Shown: in pieces, positions 27,511-36,605 of the stretch
Position numbering within the stretch: position 1 is the first letter of the stretch
Layout of the letters: each line of letters starts with the position of its first letter
Source of the DNA: Anaerotignum lactatifermentans DSM 14214
GTDB taxonomy: Bacteria > Bacillota > Clostridia > Lachnospirales > Anaerotignaceae
Reading direction: 5' to 3'
Length of the DNA: 48,162 bases
NCBI RefSeq assembly: GCF_900142265.1
Contig: NZ_FRAH01000022.1
Coordinates: forward strand, 1 to 48,162
Program-made: the position numbers and the translations under genes
Notes under the pieces: model-generated
The model's input: only the letters and a program-made list of their open reading frames with translations
What the model was told of the DNA's origin: nothing
Database searches by the model: none

Positions 27511-28650
27511 ATGGGAATATTTTCTGGAAATAAACAAACAATTAATTTATCAAAAACTCAATACGAGTTAATAAATATGGATTTAAGCAAAAATTGGGTT
27601 GTTCAAGGAGGTCCTGGAACAGGAAAAACTGTTTTAGCAATAGCTATGGCAGAAAAATTAGCTAAAGATGGAAAAAAAGTGCTTGTCATCATGTATAATA
27701 GACCTTTGATGCAGTTTGTACAACAGAATTATGTAGAACATGAGAATGTTAAGTATGATGTTATGACATACTATAGTTGGATTTATTCGATTTATGCTAA
27801 TATATTGGGTTGTTCAATGCCAACGAAGACTAATCGTGAACCCGATTGGAATCGTATAGAAAAAACAATGGGAAAATTAGATTTGTTATATCACACAATT
27901 ATTATTGATGAGGCCCAAGATTTTCCCAAAGAGCTTATACACATTTTATCTATGGTGTCTGAAAATATTATTGCCTTTATTGATCCGAATCAAATTATTC
28001 AGGAAGGGCAGTTTGACGTAAATAGTTTGTTATATGAACTGTGTGAAAAAGCACCATATTCTCTAACTATAAACTATAGAAATACACGAGAAATTGGAGA
28101 TGCCGCAAAATGTTTTGCTGAGAAAAGAGATGATTTTTGTAATGTAAAACATGATAATTATCCTCAGTTAATTTATTGTTCTGGTAATGAAGATATATTT
28201 TTAGAACAAACAAACATTATGGGAGAAATTATCCGAAGACATCTTGGAAAAAGTATTGGTGTGATTGTCAATTTTAAGAATTTAGATCGAACTTTAAAGA
28301 ATTTAAGAGAGGAATTAGGAGATATTATAGAAGTTGAAGCTTATAAGTCCCATACAAATAAAAACGAATTAAACTTTTGGAAAAATAATGTTAAGATTGT
28401 ATCATTTGGTACTATGAAAGGTTTGGAGTTTCATGTAGTTATTATTCCTAATATTGATTTAATACGTGCTACATCTAGTCAAAAAATTGACTATCATAGG
28501 ATGTATGTTGCTATGACAAGAGCACGTGAAAATTTGTATATGATAACAACTAACATACATACAAAAACGGGAAAATGGGCTGAGATTTTATCAATTATCG
28601 AAGATAATCCAGAATATTTTAAAATAATTTATGATTATTTTCGAAAGTAA
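27511..28650 (+). CDS. Stand-alone SF1 (UvrD/DUF2075-like) helicase
   Basis: A 379-residue superfamily 1 ATPase. Walker A GGPGTGKT is at residues 33-40, Walker B DEAQD at 133-137, NYRNT near 190, a TMKGLEFHVVIIPN segment near 303, and YVAMTRARENLYM near the end. The layout matches the helicase half of the NERD-helicase at 13252-14976 but has no nuclease domain. TGAGGT lies eight bases before ATG. It is 460 bases from the restriction operon, so probably has its own promoter. Codon use looks even more AT-rich than its neighbours. A defence or repair role is likely, but the partner is not visible. Confidence 0.8.
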   Translation: MGIFSGNKQTINLSKTQYELINMDLSKNWVVQGGPGTGKTVLAIAMAEKLAKDGKKVLVIMYNRPLMQFVQQNYVEHENVKYDVMTYYSWIYSIYANILGCSMPTKTNREPDWNRIEKTMGKLDLLYHTIIIDEAQDFPKELIHILSMVSENIIAFIDPNQIIQEGQFDVNSLLYELCEKAPYSLTINYRNTREIGDAAKCFAEKRDDFCNVKHDNYPQLIYCSGNEDIFLEQTNIMGEIIRRHLGKSIGVIVNFKNLDRTLKNLREELGDIIEVEAYKSHTNKNELNFWKNNVKIVSFGTMKGLEFHVVIIPNIDLIRATSSQKIDYHRMYVAMTRARENLYMITTNIHTKTGKWAEILSIIEDNPEYFKIIYDYFRK

Positions 28651-29153
28651 ATATCTGTTTAAAGTTAATTGATAGTCAAGAGAAACTATATTTATAGAAG
28701 CCAATTTTGTGTGAATGTTCTTAACTATAAAAAAGTTTCATATTGTATAGAATTTCAAAGAGGCTAGATAGATGGCTTTTCGATGGTATTGTTGATACAG
28801 ATGAGAATTCTGTATTTCTAGGAAAAACACAATAGATTATAATTTCTGGAAATCATCTGTACATCCGTCTTTCTAAGTTGGTTATGATTGGAATCGTATT
28901 ATGGATGTAAGAAAGGGTAGAGCCTTAGAAAATCATTCCTATCCTCCAAAGAATTTTTTTATATTAGTTTTTGGGGCTTACATTGAATTTTAGGCTCTCT
29001 TAATACCATTTATTTATATCATATGAAATTATAATTTTCTTGCATACCCGGCATACATAAGCTATCGGAAGCAGCACATCTCCATCAGAAACAATATCTG
29101 GAGGCAATAGGATAACTCTGCTTTTATTCATTGATTTGGATCTGTTGACAAAC
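28651..29153. other. Gene-free region before the IS66 element
   Basis: Mostly non-coding and AT-rich. On the minus strand, a 43-codon frame from 29131 down to 29000 (starting MNKSRVILLPP, with a CRVCKK pair) ends here and could be the rest of a gene cut by the insertion sequence. I do not recognise it. Nothing else could be supported. Confidence 0.3.
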
Positions 29154-29283
29154 GTAAGCGCTTAACAACAAGGTGTCTTATCTTCGCTTCCGATCCATGA
29201 GATACTACTTTTATGAAAATGTATATTTTTTATAGTTATAAGTTTTTATAGTTTTTGTAGTATCTACGGATTGGAGAGAAAAT

Positions 29284-29643
29284 ATGGATCAGGTTTCTCA
29301 GGTGAAAAGACAGTTCCGTATGGAATAATGGAGAAAATATATAACTGAGTGCCAGGCCAGCGGGATGAGTGTTAGGAGTTGGTGTAAGCAAAACAATCTA
29401 TCTGAGCAGACATACTATAAATATCTCAGACGTTTTCGGCAGGAACTCTGTAATTCATTACCAGTTCCTGTTGCGGCACCCGAAAAGTCAGTTCAGTTTT
29501 CGAAGGTCACTGTACAAACACCGGCACCTCATGCACAGGCTGCAGTAATAATTCATCTATCTAATGCTACAATAGAAGTTCAAAACGACGTGGATCAACA
29601 GACTGTGGAGGCAGCGCTTCTAGCACTGAAAACAGTATGTTAG
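29284..29643 (+). pseudogene. tnpA: IS66 tnpA with internal stop codon
   Basis: The frame starts MDQVSQVKRQFRME at ATG 29284, reads TAA at 29326, then continues WRKYITECQASGMSVRSWCK in the same frame to 29643. The typical IS66 TnpA continues here with a glutamine (CAA), so a single C-to-T change explains the stop. The helix-turn-helix part after the stop (29365 onward, 92 residues) is intact. It overlaps tnpB by 7 bases. Confidence 0.8.
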
Positions 29644-29993
29644 GTGATATCAGGATAGCCAAAGATATCTACATTGCCAGCGGTCATACCGACATACGTA
29701 AATCTATCGATAGACTGGCTGCCCTTGTGCAGGAACAGTTTCAATTAGAATCGTTTTCTCCGACATTGTATCTTTTCTGTGGAAAATGCCGCGATAGAAT
29801 CAAAGCACTTCTCTGGGAGGGCGATGGATTTGTTCTTCTATATAAGAGACTGGAGAACGGAAACTTCAAATGGCCTCGCAGTGCAAACGAGGTAAAATCG
29901 ATCAGCTGGCAACAGTTCCGATGGCTGATGGAAGGTTTGGAACTGGAACAGAAAACAGCCATCCTGCCTGCAAGACCAAGTGCATTCTGTTAA
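29637..29993 (+). CDS. tnpB: IS66 accessory protein TnpB
   Basis: A 118-residue protein with the standard IS66 Orf2 features: a GHTDIRKSIDRLAALV segment near residues 16-31, LYLFCGKCRDRIKALLWEGDGF at about 44-65, and the C-terminal WQQFRWLMEGLELEQK. It is full length and has no disruptions. It starts inside the end of tnpA (translational coupling). Its exact role in IS66 transposition is not defined, although it is needed in characterised members. Confidence 0.9.
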   Translation: MLGDIRIAKDIYIASGHTDIRKSIDRLAALVQEQFQLESFSPTLYLFCGKCRDRIKALLWEGDGFVLLYKRLENGNFKWPRSANEVKSISWQQFRWLMEGLELEQKTAILPARPSAFC

Positions 29994-29998
29994 GAAAA

Positions 29999-30040
29999 AA
30001 GACGTCAAAACCATTGAATTTACTGGGGTTTTGGCGTCTT
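29999..30040 (+). terminator. Long hairpin between IS66 tnpB and tnpC
   Basis: A 14-bp stem (29999-30012 with 30027-30040, one wobble pair) encloses a 14-base loop, followed by TTTG. It could act as a terminator or attenuator that lowers tnpC expression. Confidence 0.55.
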
Positions 30041-30097
30041 TTGTGGTATAATAAAACTATTATAAATCAAAGGAGATACACCTATAGATTCCAGAGA

Positions 30098-30105
30098 CGC
30101 TTACA
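30098..30105 (+). repeat. Left copy of the IS256 8-bp target-site duplication
   Basis: CGCTTACA here and again at 31450-31457 directly flank the IS256 element. Joining the two flanks through one copy restores the IS66 tnpC reading frame (DAYIEQ), which proves the insertion point. Confidence 0.85.
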
Positions 30106-31449
30106 GATAAAGCACAATAAGTTTCGCAAATTAAAAAAATAAAAAGAGACATGGTTCGCAGATCTCTGGTAGAATGAAGTCGCGACACACCATTCGAAAG
30201 GAGATAGCAAACCATGCCTGAAAAAATTGTACAGCTTAACGAAGAAGTAATCAAGGGTCAAATCAAAGAGTTGGTACGAGGCAGCGTAGAGGAAACCCTC
30301 AACGAGCTGCTGGAAGCCGAGGTGCAGAAACTGACACAGGCAGCCAGGTACGAGCGTAATGAGCAGCGCCAGGGCTACCGCAGCGGTCACTACAACCGCA
30401 ACCTCACCACTACATCCGGAGATGTCACTCTCAAGGTGCCCAAGCTCAAGGGAATCTCTTTTGAAACTGCTATTATTGAGCGGTACCGTCGCCGGGAAAG
30501 CAGTGTGGAAGAGGCTCTCGTTGAGATGTACTTTGCTGGAGTATCTGTCCGGCGTGTAGAGGACATTACAGAGGCCCTTTGGGGCAGCAAAGTCTCTCCC
30601 TCCACCATCAGTGAGTTAAACAAAAAGGCATATGTCCACATTGAAGATTGGCGGAACCGTCCTCTGCAAGGTAGACGTTATCCGTATGTCTATGTGGATG
30701 GGATCTATCTGCGCCGCAACTGGGGTGGAGAGTTTGAAAATGTAGTGGCGATTGCGGTCAATGAGGACGGATACCGTGAGGTTTTAGGTGCTGCTGAGGG
30801 CATGAAAGAGGACAAGGCCAGCTGGGTAAGTTTCTTTCAATGGCTCCGCGGACGAGGTCTGGACGGTGTGAAACTTATTGTTGGCGACAAGTGCCTCGGT
30901 ATGCTGGAGGCTTTGGGCGAAGTATTCCCCGAAGCCAAATATCAGCGGTGTACCGTCCACTTTTACCGCAATGTGTTCTCTGTTACACCTCGCTCCAAGG
31001 TGAAGCTGGTAGCCAAGATGCTCAAGGTCATCCACGCTCAGGAGAGCAAGAAAGCAGCCCGAGAGAAGGCCAAAGCGGTGGTAGAAGAACTGCGTGCTAT
31101 GAAGCTGAAAGAGGCGGCTAAGAAGGTGGAGGACGGCATTGAAGAGACGCTTACCTATTGCGATTTTCCAAGCGAACACTGGACTCGCATCCGCACTAAC
31201 AATGTCATTGAACGACTGAACCGGGAGATTCGCCGCCGTACCCGTGTGGTGGGCAGCTTCCCAGACGGAAACTCTGCTCTTATGCTGGTCTGTGCCCGAC
31301 TGCGCCACGTGGCTGGTACCCAGTGGGGCAACAAGAAGTACATGAATATGAAGCACCTGGAGGTTTCCATTGAGGATGCCTCCATTGCTGGCTGACTGCA
31401 TTCACGCCAGAGACTGCAAACCAATTTGCGCAAAACTCTTGACACTACC
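30106..31449 (+). mobile_element. Complete IS256-family insertion sequence
   Basis: The element is 1344 bp, normal for IS256. It has imperfect terminal inverted repeats: the left end and the reverse complement of the right end (GGTAGTGTCAAGAG...) share GCAAATT at the same distance from the tips, with scattered matches outside. It is bounded by the 8-bp direct repeat CGCTTACA. Its coding part is visibly more GC-rich than the surrounding DNA, suggesting a recent arrival from another background. Confidence 0.88.
30214..31395 (+). CDS. IS256-family (mutator-type) transposase
   Basis: A 393-residue DDE transposase. The first catalytic aspartate lies in YVYVDGIYLRRNW (about residue 162), the second in LIVGDKCLGMLEAL (about 225), and the glutamate in NVIERLNREIRRRTRVVGSF (about 331). 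The N-terminus has the usual DNA-binding region (RQGYRSGHYNRNL). GAAAGGAG lies about ten bases before ATG. No disruption is seen, so it should be able to mobilise its own element. Confidence 0.93.
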   Translation: MPEKIVQLNEEVIKGQIKELVRGSVEETLNELLEAEVQKLTQAARYERNEQRQGYRSGHYNRNLTTTSGDVTLKVPKLKGISFETAIIERYRRRESSVEEALVEMYFAGVSVRRVEDITEALWGSKVSPSTISELNKKAYVHIEDWRNRPLQGRRYPYVYVDGIYLRRNWGGEFENVVAIAVNEDGYREVLGAAEGMKEDKASWVSFFQWLRGRGLDGVKLIVGDKCLGMLEALGEVFPEAKYQRCTVHFYRNVFSVTPRSKVKLVAKMLKVIHAQESKKAAREKAKAVVEELRAMKLKEAAKKVEDGIEETLTYCDFPSEHWTRIRTNNVIERLNREIRRRTRVVGSFPDGNSALMLVCARLRHVAGTQWGNKKYMNMKHLEVSIEDASIAG

Positions 31450-31457
31450 CGCTTACA
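31450..31457 (+). repeat. Right copy of the IS256 target-site duplication
   Basis: CGCTTACA, identical to 30098-30105, immediately after the right end of IS256. Confidence 0.85.
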
Positions 31458-32973
31458 TTGAACAGCTTGAAAATACAATTAAAAATCTACAGAATCAGGT
31501 AAGCAATCTGACAGAAATGGTGATGCTCCTGCGTAAGGAAAAGTTTGGTCCTTCCAGCGAAAAGACAGTAAAACCCAGTGAGGAACAGTTGTCCCTTTTT
31601 AATGAAGCTGAAGTCGAAGCAGATGGTACGATCGATGAACCAATTACAAAAACTGCAAAAGGATACCTCAGAAAAGAAACAAAAACAAAACGAGAAGAAC
31701 TTTTAAAGGATCTTCCTGTTATAGAGATCGAATGTGATGTCCCTATGGAAGAACAGATCTGTATTCGTTGTGGCAAAACATTGAAACGCATAGGGAAAGA
31801 AACTGTTCGAGAAGAAATGGAATACATTCCTGCAAAACTGCAAATCGTGCGTTATGTATGCTGGTCTTATGGTTGTTCTTCTTATAAACACATAGGACAG
31901 CCTTATATCGTAAAGGCATTCACACCCACATCTTTGATGAATCATTCTTTGGCATCCCCCAGTTCTGTTGCTTATGTGATGTATCAGAAGTATGTTAATG
32001 CAGTTCCGTTGTACCGCCAGGAAAAGGATTGGGAACAGATGGGCTGGCACTCAGTTGGGCAACGATGGCAAACTGGATCATTCGATGTGCAGAGGACTAT
32101 CTGAAGCTTGTTGCAGAATACCTCAGAAAAGAGTTGTTGGCAAGGGATATCATCCATTGTGATGAAACACCTGTTCAAGTGCTGAAGGAAGACGGTAAGA
32201 AGCCGCAGACGAAATCTTATATGTGGTTTTATCGTACAGGAATCGATGATAAGAATCCGGTTGTTCTGTATGATTATCAACCTTCTAGAAATGGAGATCA
32301 TGCAGTAACATTTCTGAAGGACTTCAAAGGATATGTCCATTCGGATGGTTATTCTAGTTATATCAAACTGACTGGCATCATCCGTTGTGGCTGTTGGGCT
32401 CATCTGAGAAGAAAATTTATCGAAGCTATTTCTCAGAAGAAAAGTACAGAAAGTCTTACTAATGCAGAGATTGGCAGGAATTACTGTGACCAACTTTTTA
32501 TGATTGAAAGAGACCTGAAAGATCTTTCTCCCGAGGAACGCAGGATCAAGCGCCTTGAACTGGAAAAAACTGTTCTGGAGGCTTATTGGTGCTGGCTTGA
32601 AATCTGGATGTATTGAAAGGTTCGGTTTTGGGCAAAGTAGTTACATTATGCACTGAATTAGAAAAAATATATGGAAAACTATCTGCTTGACGGCAGATGC
32701 TGTATTTCTAGAAATGCTGCCGAAAATGTGATCCGTCCGTTCATGGTGGTCGAAAAAACTGGCTTTTTGCTGATACATCGAAAGGTGCTTATGCATCCGC
32801 TGCCGTATATAGCATTGTTGAAACAGCAAAAGCAAATGGAATCAACATATATACATATCTGCATTGTTTACTGTTATACATGTCTGATGTCGACTGGCGA
32901 AATCATCCGGAAGAACTGGAGCATCTGATGCCATGGGCTGAGGCAGTTCAGGCAGAATGCAAGTAAAAAAAGT

Positions 32974-33001
32974 AAAGGATGGCATTATACTATCCTTTTT
33001 C
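32974..33001 (+). terminator. Hairpin at the IS66 right end
   Basis: A 7-bp stem (32974-32980 with 32992-32998) is followed by T residues, eight bases after the tnpC stop. It probably ends IS66 transcription and insulates the downstream operon. Confidence 0.5.
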
Positions 33002-33065
33002 ATGTTTCAAGGCACCTTATTATCGACCGCGTACACTCTATCCGGTCTTTTGGAGGGAAATAATT

Positions 33066-33370
33066 ATGGTTGATACTCAAAATAATGTTGTTAACCAAAT
33101 AGACAGAGATTGCTTAATTGATATTCTTACAGATGAGTTGTCAGTATTAAGGGCTAAAATCGGAATAAAACAAGAGGAATTGATTGATATTCTTGGCATC
33201 AGTAAACAGACATATAGTGCTATTGAAATAAAAAAAGAAGAATTACATGGAATATGTATGTTTCATTACTAATGTTTTTACGCAAAATGAAAATATGGCT
33301 CATGTTATTGAAGTTATTGGTGCTTTTCTTAGTGAATTGAAAGCTGTGATGAATATTAATCACAGAAAGT
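33066..33370 (+). pseudogene. XRE-family helix-turn-helix regulator, frameshifted
   Basis: ATG 33066, with GGAGG about nine bases upstream, opens a 68-residue frame. Its LSVLRAKIGIKQEELIDILG and SKQTYSAIE segments form a classical Cro/C1-type helix-turn-helix. After about 33241 the family-like sequence (TWNMYVSLLMF) moves to another frame, and it shifts again near 33282 (QNENMAHVIEVIG). At least two small indels therefore break the C-terminus, one of them next to a run of seven A. The DNA-binding part could still be made as a truncated protein. It lies just outside the IS66 end and before the biosynthetic operon, so it may once have controlled it. Confidence 0.55.
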
Positions 33371-33391
33371 GGATAAGGGGTTGTTGTTACT

Positions 33392-34792
33392 ATGGATAAT
33401 TCAATAAATGAAATATTAAATGTGTTAGGTAATATTAGAAATAAACATGTTATTGTTATTGGGGATATTCTTCTAGACGAATATATATATGGTATGGTAA
33501 ATAAGGTATCAACTGGAATTCAGATACCTATTATTGATAAAGAAATAGTTGAATATCGTTTAGGAGGTGCAGCCAATGTTGCAGCTAATGTTGCAGGATT
33601 ATGCAATCATACAACACTAATTGGACGATGTGCAAAGGATGATTCTGGGAATAGAGTTAAACAATTGTGTGAGTTATATCATGTAAAGTTAATGGATTTC
33701 GAAAGCGAAAAGACTGTCGTAAAACAGAGAATATATGTTGATAATCAACAGGTATCTAGATTGGATACAAATGCGTTTTCAAAATCGGTTGCTAAAGAAC
33801 TGAAAACAGTATTATCAGACTACAAAGTAGATGTTGTTATAATTGCAGATTATTTATATGGAGTTGTATCACAGAAAGTACTAGATATCACAACTAGTTT
33901 TTGTAAGGAAAAATCAGTGCCTATTTTTTATACTTCTAGAGATTTGGGGAGATTTGTCATTGGTGGTTATCCTATTGTTGTTGCAAATCAAAAAGAATGG
34001 AATCTGTGGAATCAATCAGATGATTGTCCCCGAGCATTTATTACGAAAGGAAATGAGGGGATTAGTTTTTTATCGAAAACAAAGAAAGCTGAGAAAAAAG
34101 CTAGTAAAAAATATTCAGTAAATGTTTCAGGTGCAGGAGACACTGTATTGGCAATAATTTCACTTCTTTATGGCGAGAAATACATTTCTATTGATGATTT
34201 ACTCCTTCTTGCTAATCTAGCAGGGGAATTAGCCGTAGAAAACAAACTTACTTATGTGGTAAGGCAATTTGATTTAGTTGATGCGTTATATAAGCATTGG
34301 ATTAATGATGATAGCATCAACAAAATTGTAGATATTTCTTTGGCTCAAGATATAGTATCCGCATGGAAACAAAAGAAAGAAAAGATTGTATTTACAAACG
34401 GATGTTATGATTTGCTGCATTTAGGACATATTAAGTCATTTCAATATTCTAAGAAATTCGGTGATAAATTGGTTGTTGCTGTAAATTCTGATTCTTCAAT
34501 TAAACGATTAAAAGGGAATGGTAGACCTATTAATAATCTTGAAGAACGTGTTAGTACACTTGCGTATTTGAGTATGATTGATATGGTTATTTATTTTGAG
34601 GAAGATACTGCAATTAACGTGATTAAGGCAATTGGACCAGATACTTATGTTAAAGGAGAAGAGTATAAGAGTAAGGCTCTATTAGAGGCAGAGTATGTTA
34701 AAAAAGTGGAATATGTGCCAATGATAGAAGGAACATCAACAACGCAACTTATCAAGAAAATTGCAAGGGCGGTAGAAGTAGATGGACAATAA
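33392..34792 (+). CDS. HldE-like bifunctional sugar kinase/nucleotidyltransferase
   Basis: A 466-residue two-domain protein, close to the length of HldE (about 477). Residues 1-310 are a PfkB/ribokinase-type kinase: RLGGAANVAANVA near 55-67 and the anion-hole motif NVSGAGDTV near 245-253. Residues 330-466 are a cytidylyltransferase-like domain with FTNGCYDLLHLGHIKSF carrying the HxGH motif near 345, then the GRPIN and ERVSTLAYL segments. In HldE the kinase phosphorylates heptose-7-phosphate at C1 and the second domain attaches AMP to heptose-1-phosphate. A heptose substrate fits the GT9 enzyme downstream, but the exact sugar is inferred. AAGGGG precedes the ATG at 11 bases. It overlaps the next gene by 11 bases. 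Confidence 0.85.
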   Translation: MDNSINEILNVLGNIRNKHVIVIGDILLDEYIYGMVNKVSTGIQIPIIDKEIVEYRLGGAANVAANVAGLCNHTTLIGRCAKDDSGNRVKQLCELYHVKLMDFESEKTVVKQRIYVDNQQVSRLDTNAFSKSVAKELKTVLSDYKVDVVIIADYLYGVVSQKVLDITTSFCKEKSVPIFYTSRDLGRFVIGGYPIVVANQKEWNLWNQSDDCPRAFITKGNEGISFLSKTKKAEKKASKKYSVNVSGAGDTVLAIISLLYGEKYISIDDLLLLANLAGELAVENKLTYVVRQFDLVDALYKHWINDDSINKIVDISLAQDIVSAWKQKKEKIVFTNGCYDLLHLGHIKSFQYSKKFGDKLVVAVNSDSSIKRLKGNGRPINNLEERVSTLAYLSMIDMVIYFEEDTAINVIKAIGPDTYVKGEEYKSKALLEAEYVKKVEYVPMIEGTSTTQLIKKIARAVEVDGQ

Positions 34793-35975
34793 AGTAGAAG
34801 TGTTCGTGCCTGGTCGGTTGTGCATTTTAGGAGAGCATTCTGATTGGGCAGCTGGATATAGAGCAATCAATAGTGAGATTGAAAAAGGATATGCTATTGT
34901 TGCGGGGATTAACCTAGGGATCTATTTAAGAGGGTACAAAAACGAAGGATTTTATTACGAATATGATGATAAAAAATTGTGTTTATCATATGATGAGTTA
35001 TTGATTAGAAATGATAAAGATTTCTTTGAGTATGTAGTTGCTAGTGCTAAAGTAATGCAGTCAAAATATAAAGTATCTGGTGTAAAAATCATATGCGATA
35101 AAATGACACTGCCAATGAAAAAAGGATTAGCTTCTAGCGCAGCAATCTGTGTTGCAGTAATTCGAGTATATAATTTGCTTTTTGATTTGAAGTTATCAGT
35201 TGAAGCTGAAATGGAATTGGCTTATGAGGCTGAAATATCAACTGGTTCAAAGTGTGGAAAATTGGATCAGATATGTGCATATGGACAGGGCTTAAGAAAG
35301 GTAATTTTTGATTCTGACAAAATTGAAATATCTTCATTATATACAAATAGTAATTTGCAATTCATACTAGTGAATTTGCAGGGGAAAAAAGATACTAAGA
35401 AAATATTATCTGACTTGAATAGTGAATTTGTAAAAGAAATGAATACAAATGAAGGAAGACTAATTAGTTCTTTAGGCGTGTTTAACAGTTCTTGTGTTAA
35501 TGAAGCTACTCAAAAACTGGTTGATAATGATATATTGGGATTTGGTCAAATAATGAACAAGTTTCAGGAGAATTTCGAGTTAAATGTTGCTTGTTATTCT
35601 GAAGAATTGAGAGCACCCAAATTACATGGATTAATAGAATACAGTAGGGGAATAAAGGGCGTTATTGCTTGTAAGGGAATAGGATCTCAAGGAGATGGAA
35701 TGGCTCAAATTCTTTTAGATTGTGGTTCACAAGTAGAAGAAATTATGCAAGGTATTCGAGATACATTGGACATGGAATGTTATTCTTTCAAAACTGGACA
35801 AATCGATTTAAATGTTATTATCCCTATTACTGGAATAGGTACTCGAATGTATCCATCTACAACAATTATAGATAAAGCTATATTCCCGGCTATTGATTCG
35901 GGCAATGTTTATCCTGTATTGAGTATGATTTTGAGAGAGTTGTATTTTAGCAAGCAGATAAAAATGTTAATTTGA
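34782..35975 (+). CDS. GHMP-family sugar kinase, with start of fused nucleotidyltransferase
   Basis: A 397-residue frame. Residues 1-335 are a GHMP kinase: PGRLCILGEHSDW at 10-22 is the galactokinase-type signature, GLASSAA at 115-121 is the phosphate-binding motif 2, and CKGIGSQGDG near 303-312 is motif 3. From about 343 a second domain begins with the sugar nucleotidyltransferase signature PITGIGTRMYPSTTIIDKA, then breaks off. At 35964 a run of five A replaces the six needed to continue, so the frame ends early at 35975. The kinase may still be functional. HddA-type heptose kinases and other anomeric sugar kinases are the nearest functional models. The start overlaps the HldE-like gene. Confidence 0.75.
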   Translation: MDNKVEVFVPGRLCILGEHSDWAAGYRAINSEIEKGYAIVAGINLGIYLRGYKNEGFYYEYDDKKLCLSYDELLIRNDKDFFEYVVASAKVMQSKYKVSGVKIICDKMTLPMKKGLASSAAICVAVIRVYNLLFDLKLSVEAEMELAYEAEISTGSKCGKLDQICAYGQGLRKVIFDSDKIEISSLYTNSNLQFILVNLQGKKDTKKILSDLNSEFVKEMNTNEGRLISSLGVFNSSCVNEATQKLVDNDILGFGQIMNKFQENFELNVACYSEELRAPKLHGLIEYSRGIKGVIACKGIGSQGDGMAQILLDCGSQVEEIMQGIRDTLDMECYSFKTGQIDLNVIIPITGIGTRMYPSTTIIDKAIFPAIDSGNVYPVLSMILRELYFSKQIKMLI

Positions 35976-36605
35976 TAATTAATGAGAAGCACGCTGAAAT
36001 AATTAATAAACTTAGAAGTTTGCTATTATCAGATAAAATTGATGTTTCTTTATTATGTAGTACACAGACACAGAGAGGATTTGGAGGTGCAATGGCAAGT
36101 TTAAAATTCTTAAAGGAGCTAGGTTTTTCGATGGTATGCTTAGGAGATTATATTTGTAAAGGAATCAGTTATGGAGAGTGTACCACTCAAGCGGTTGAGG
36201 TTTTAAGAAAGAATAATAAATCAATAGTTGGAATTAAAGTAATACCAGTTACTGAAACTACAAAATTTGGTGTTGTTTGTGGTGAATGGATTGATGATCA
36301 AGTACTTCATATTATGAAGATTGTAGAAAAGTAAGAAACTGATTATGCAAAAGAAAATCTGATGATTGTGTATCAAGGGAATAGATATGGTTTTGTATTT
36401 TTAGGGTAATACATTATCAATAACGATATTTTGAGAAAGAGGTCATTGATTGGGGATGATGAAGAAATTGGCTTTTCAGAGTTTTTAAATGAATGTGCAC
36501 AGAAACAAGATATGTATGTAGTCTTTGTTCGGTGATAGTAATGACTTAGGGAACCCTAAAGATTATTATTCATCATTTGTTGAATATGGAAAGGATAATG
36601 TATGA
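35972..36605 (+). pseudogene. Remainder of the fused sugar-1-phosphate nucleotidyltransferase
   Basis: After the indel near 35964 the sequence continues in another frame as NVNLIINEKHAEIINKL, with TQRGFGGAMASLKFLKELGF, LGDYICKGISYGE and GIKVIPVTETTKFGVV, all characteristic of GalU/RmlA-like enzymes. This frame stops at 36334. Family-like sequence goes on in other frames (EEIGFSEFLNECAQKQDMY near 36455-36510, then FVEYGKDNV) to a TGA at 36603-36605 that overlaps the next ATG. The original fusion was therefore about 607 codons. At least three small indels are present. Either the domain is decaying or these are sequencing errors in homopolymers. Confidence 0.7.

Larger units (their letters stand above)
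30084..32966 (+). pseudogene. tnpC: IS66 transposase tnpC, interrupted and frameshifted
   Basis: The first codons (30084-30105, I/M-DSRDAY) are separated from the rest by IS256. The frame resumes at 31450 with YIEQLENTIKNLQNQV and reads the usual zinc-finger (CIRCGKTLK) and catalytic parts (HCDETPVQVL, VHSDGYSSY). One base is missing near 32041, the frame breaks again near 32607, and in-frame stops follow. The C-terminal part (ENYLLDGRCCISRNAAEN to AEAVQAECK) can still be followed to TAA 32964-32966. The expected start codon reads ATA after a good AAAGGAG, consistent with mutation of ATG. No functional product is expected. Confidence 0.85.
29154..33034 (+). mobile_element. IS66-family element, degraded and split by IS256
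   Basis: The ends are imperfect inverted repeats: GTAAGCGCTTAAC at 29154 and, on the minus strand, GTACGCGGTCGATAATAAGG reading in from 33034. Between them lie the three IS66 genes in order tnpA, tnpB, tnpC. Without the IS256 insertion the element is about 2.5 kb, the normal IS66 size. tnpA has a stop codon, tnpC has several frameshifts, and no 8-bp target duplication is seen at the outer ends (TGACAAAC left, ACTCTATC right). The element is therefore inactive and its flanks have probably been rearranged. Confidence 0.85.

Noticed and set aside
29870-30142. A 90-codon + strand frame overlapping tnpB and the IS66 hairpin
   Set aside because: It is out of frame with recognised TnpB and crosses the IS256 insertion point, so it cannot be a real gene.
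32671-32928. A separate 85-codon gene after IS66 tnpC
   Set aside because: Its sequence (ENYLLDGRCCISRNAAEN) is the shifted C-terminal part of tnpC, not an independent gene.
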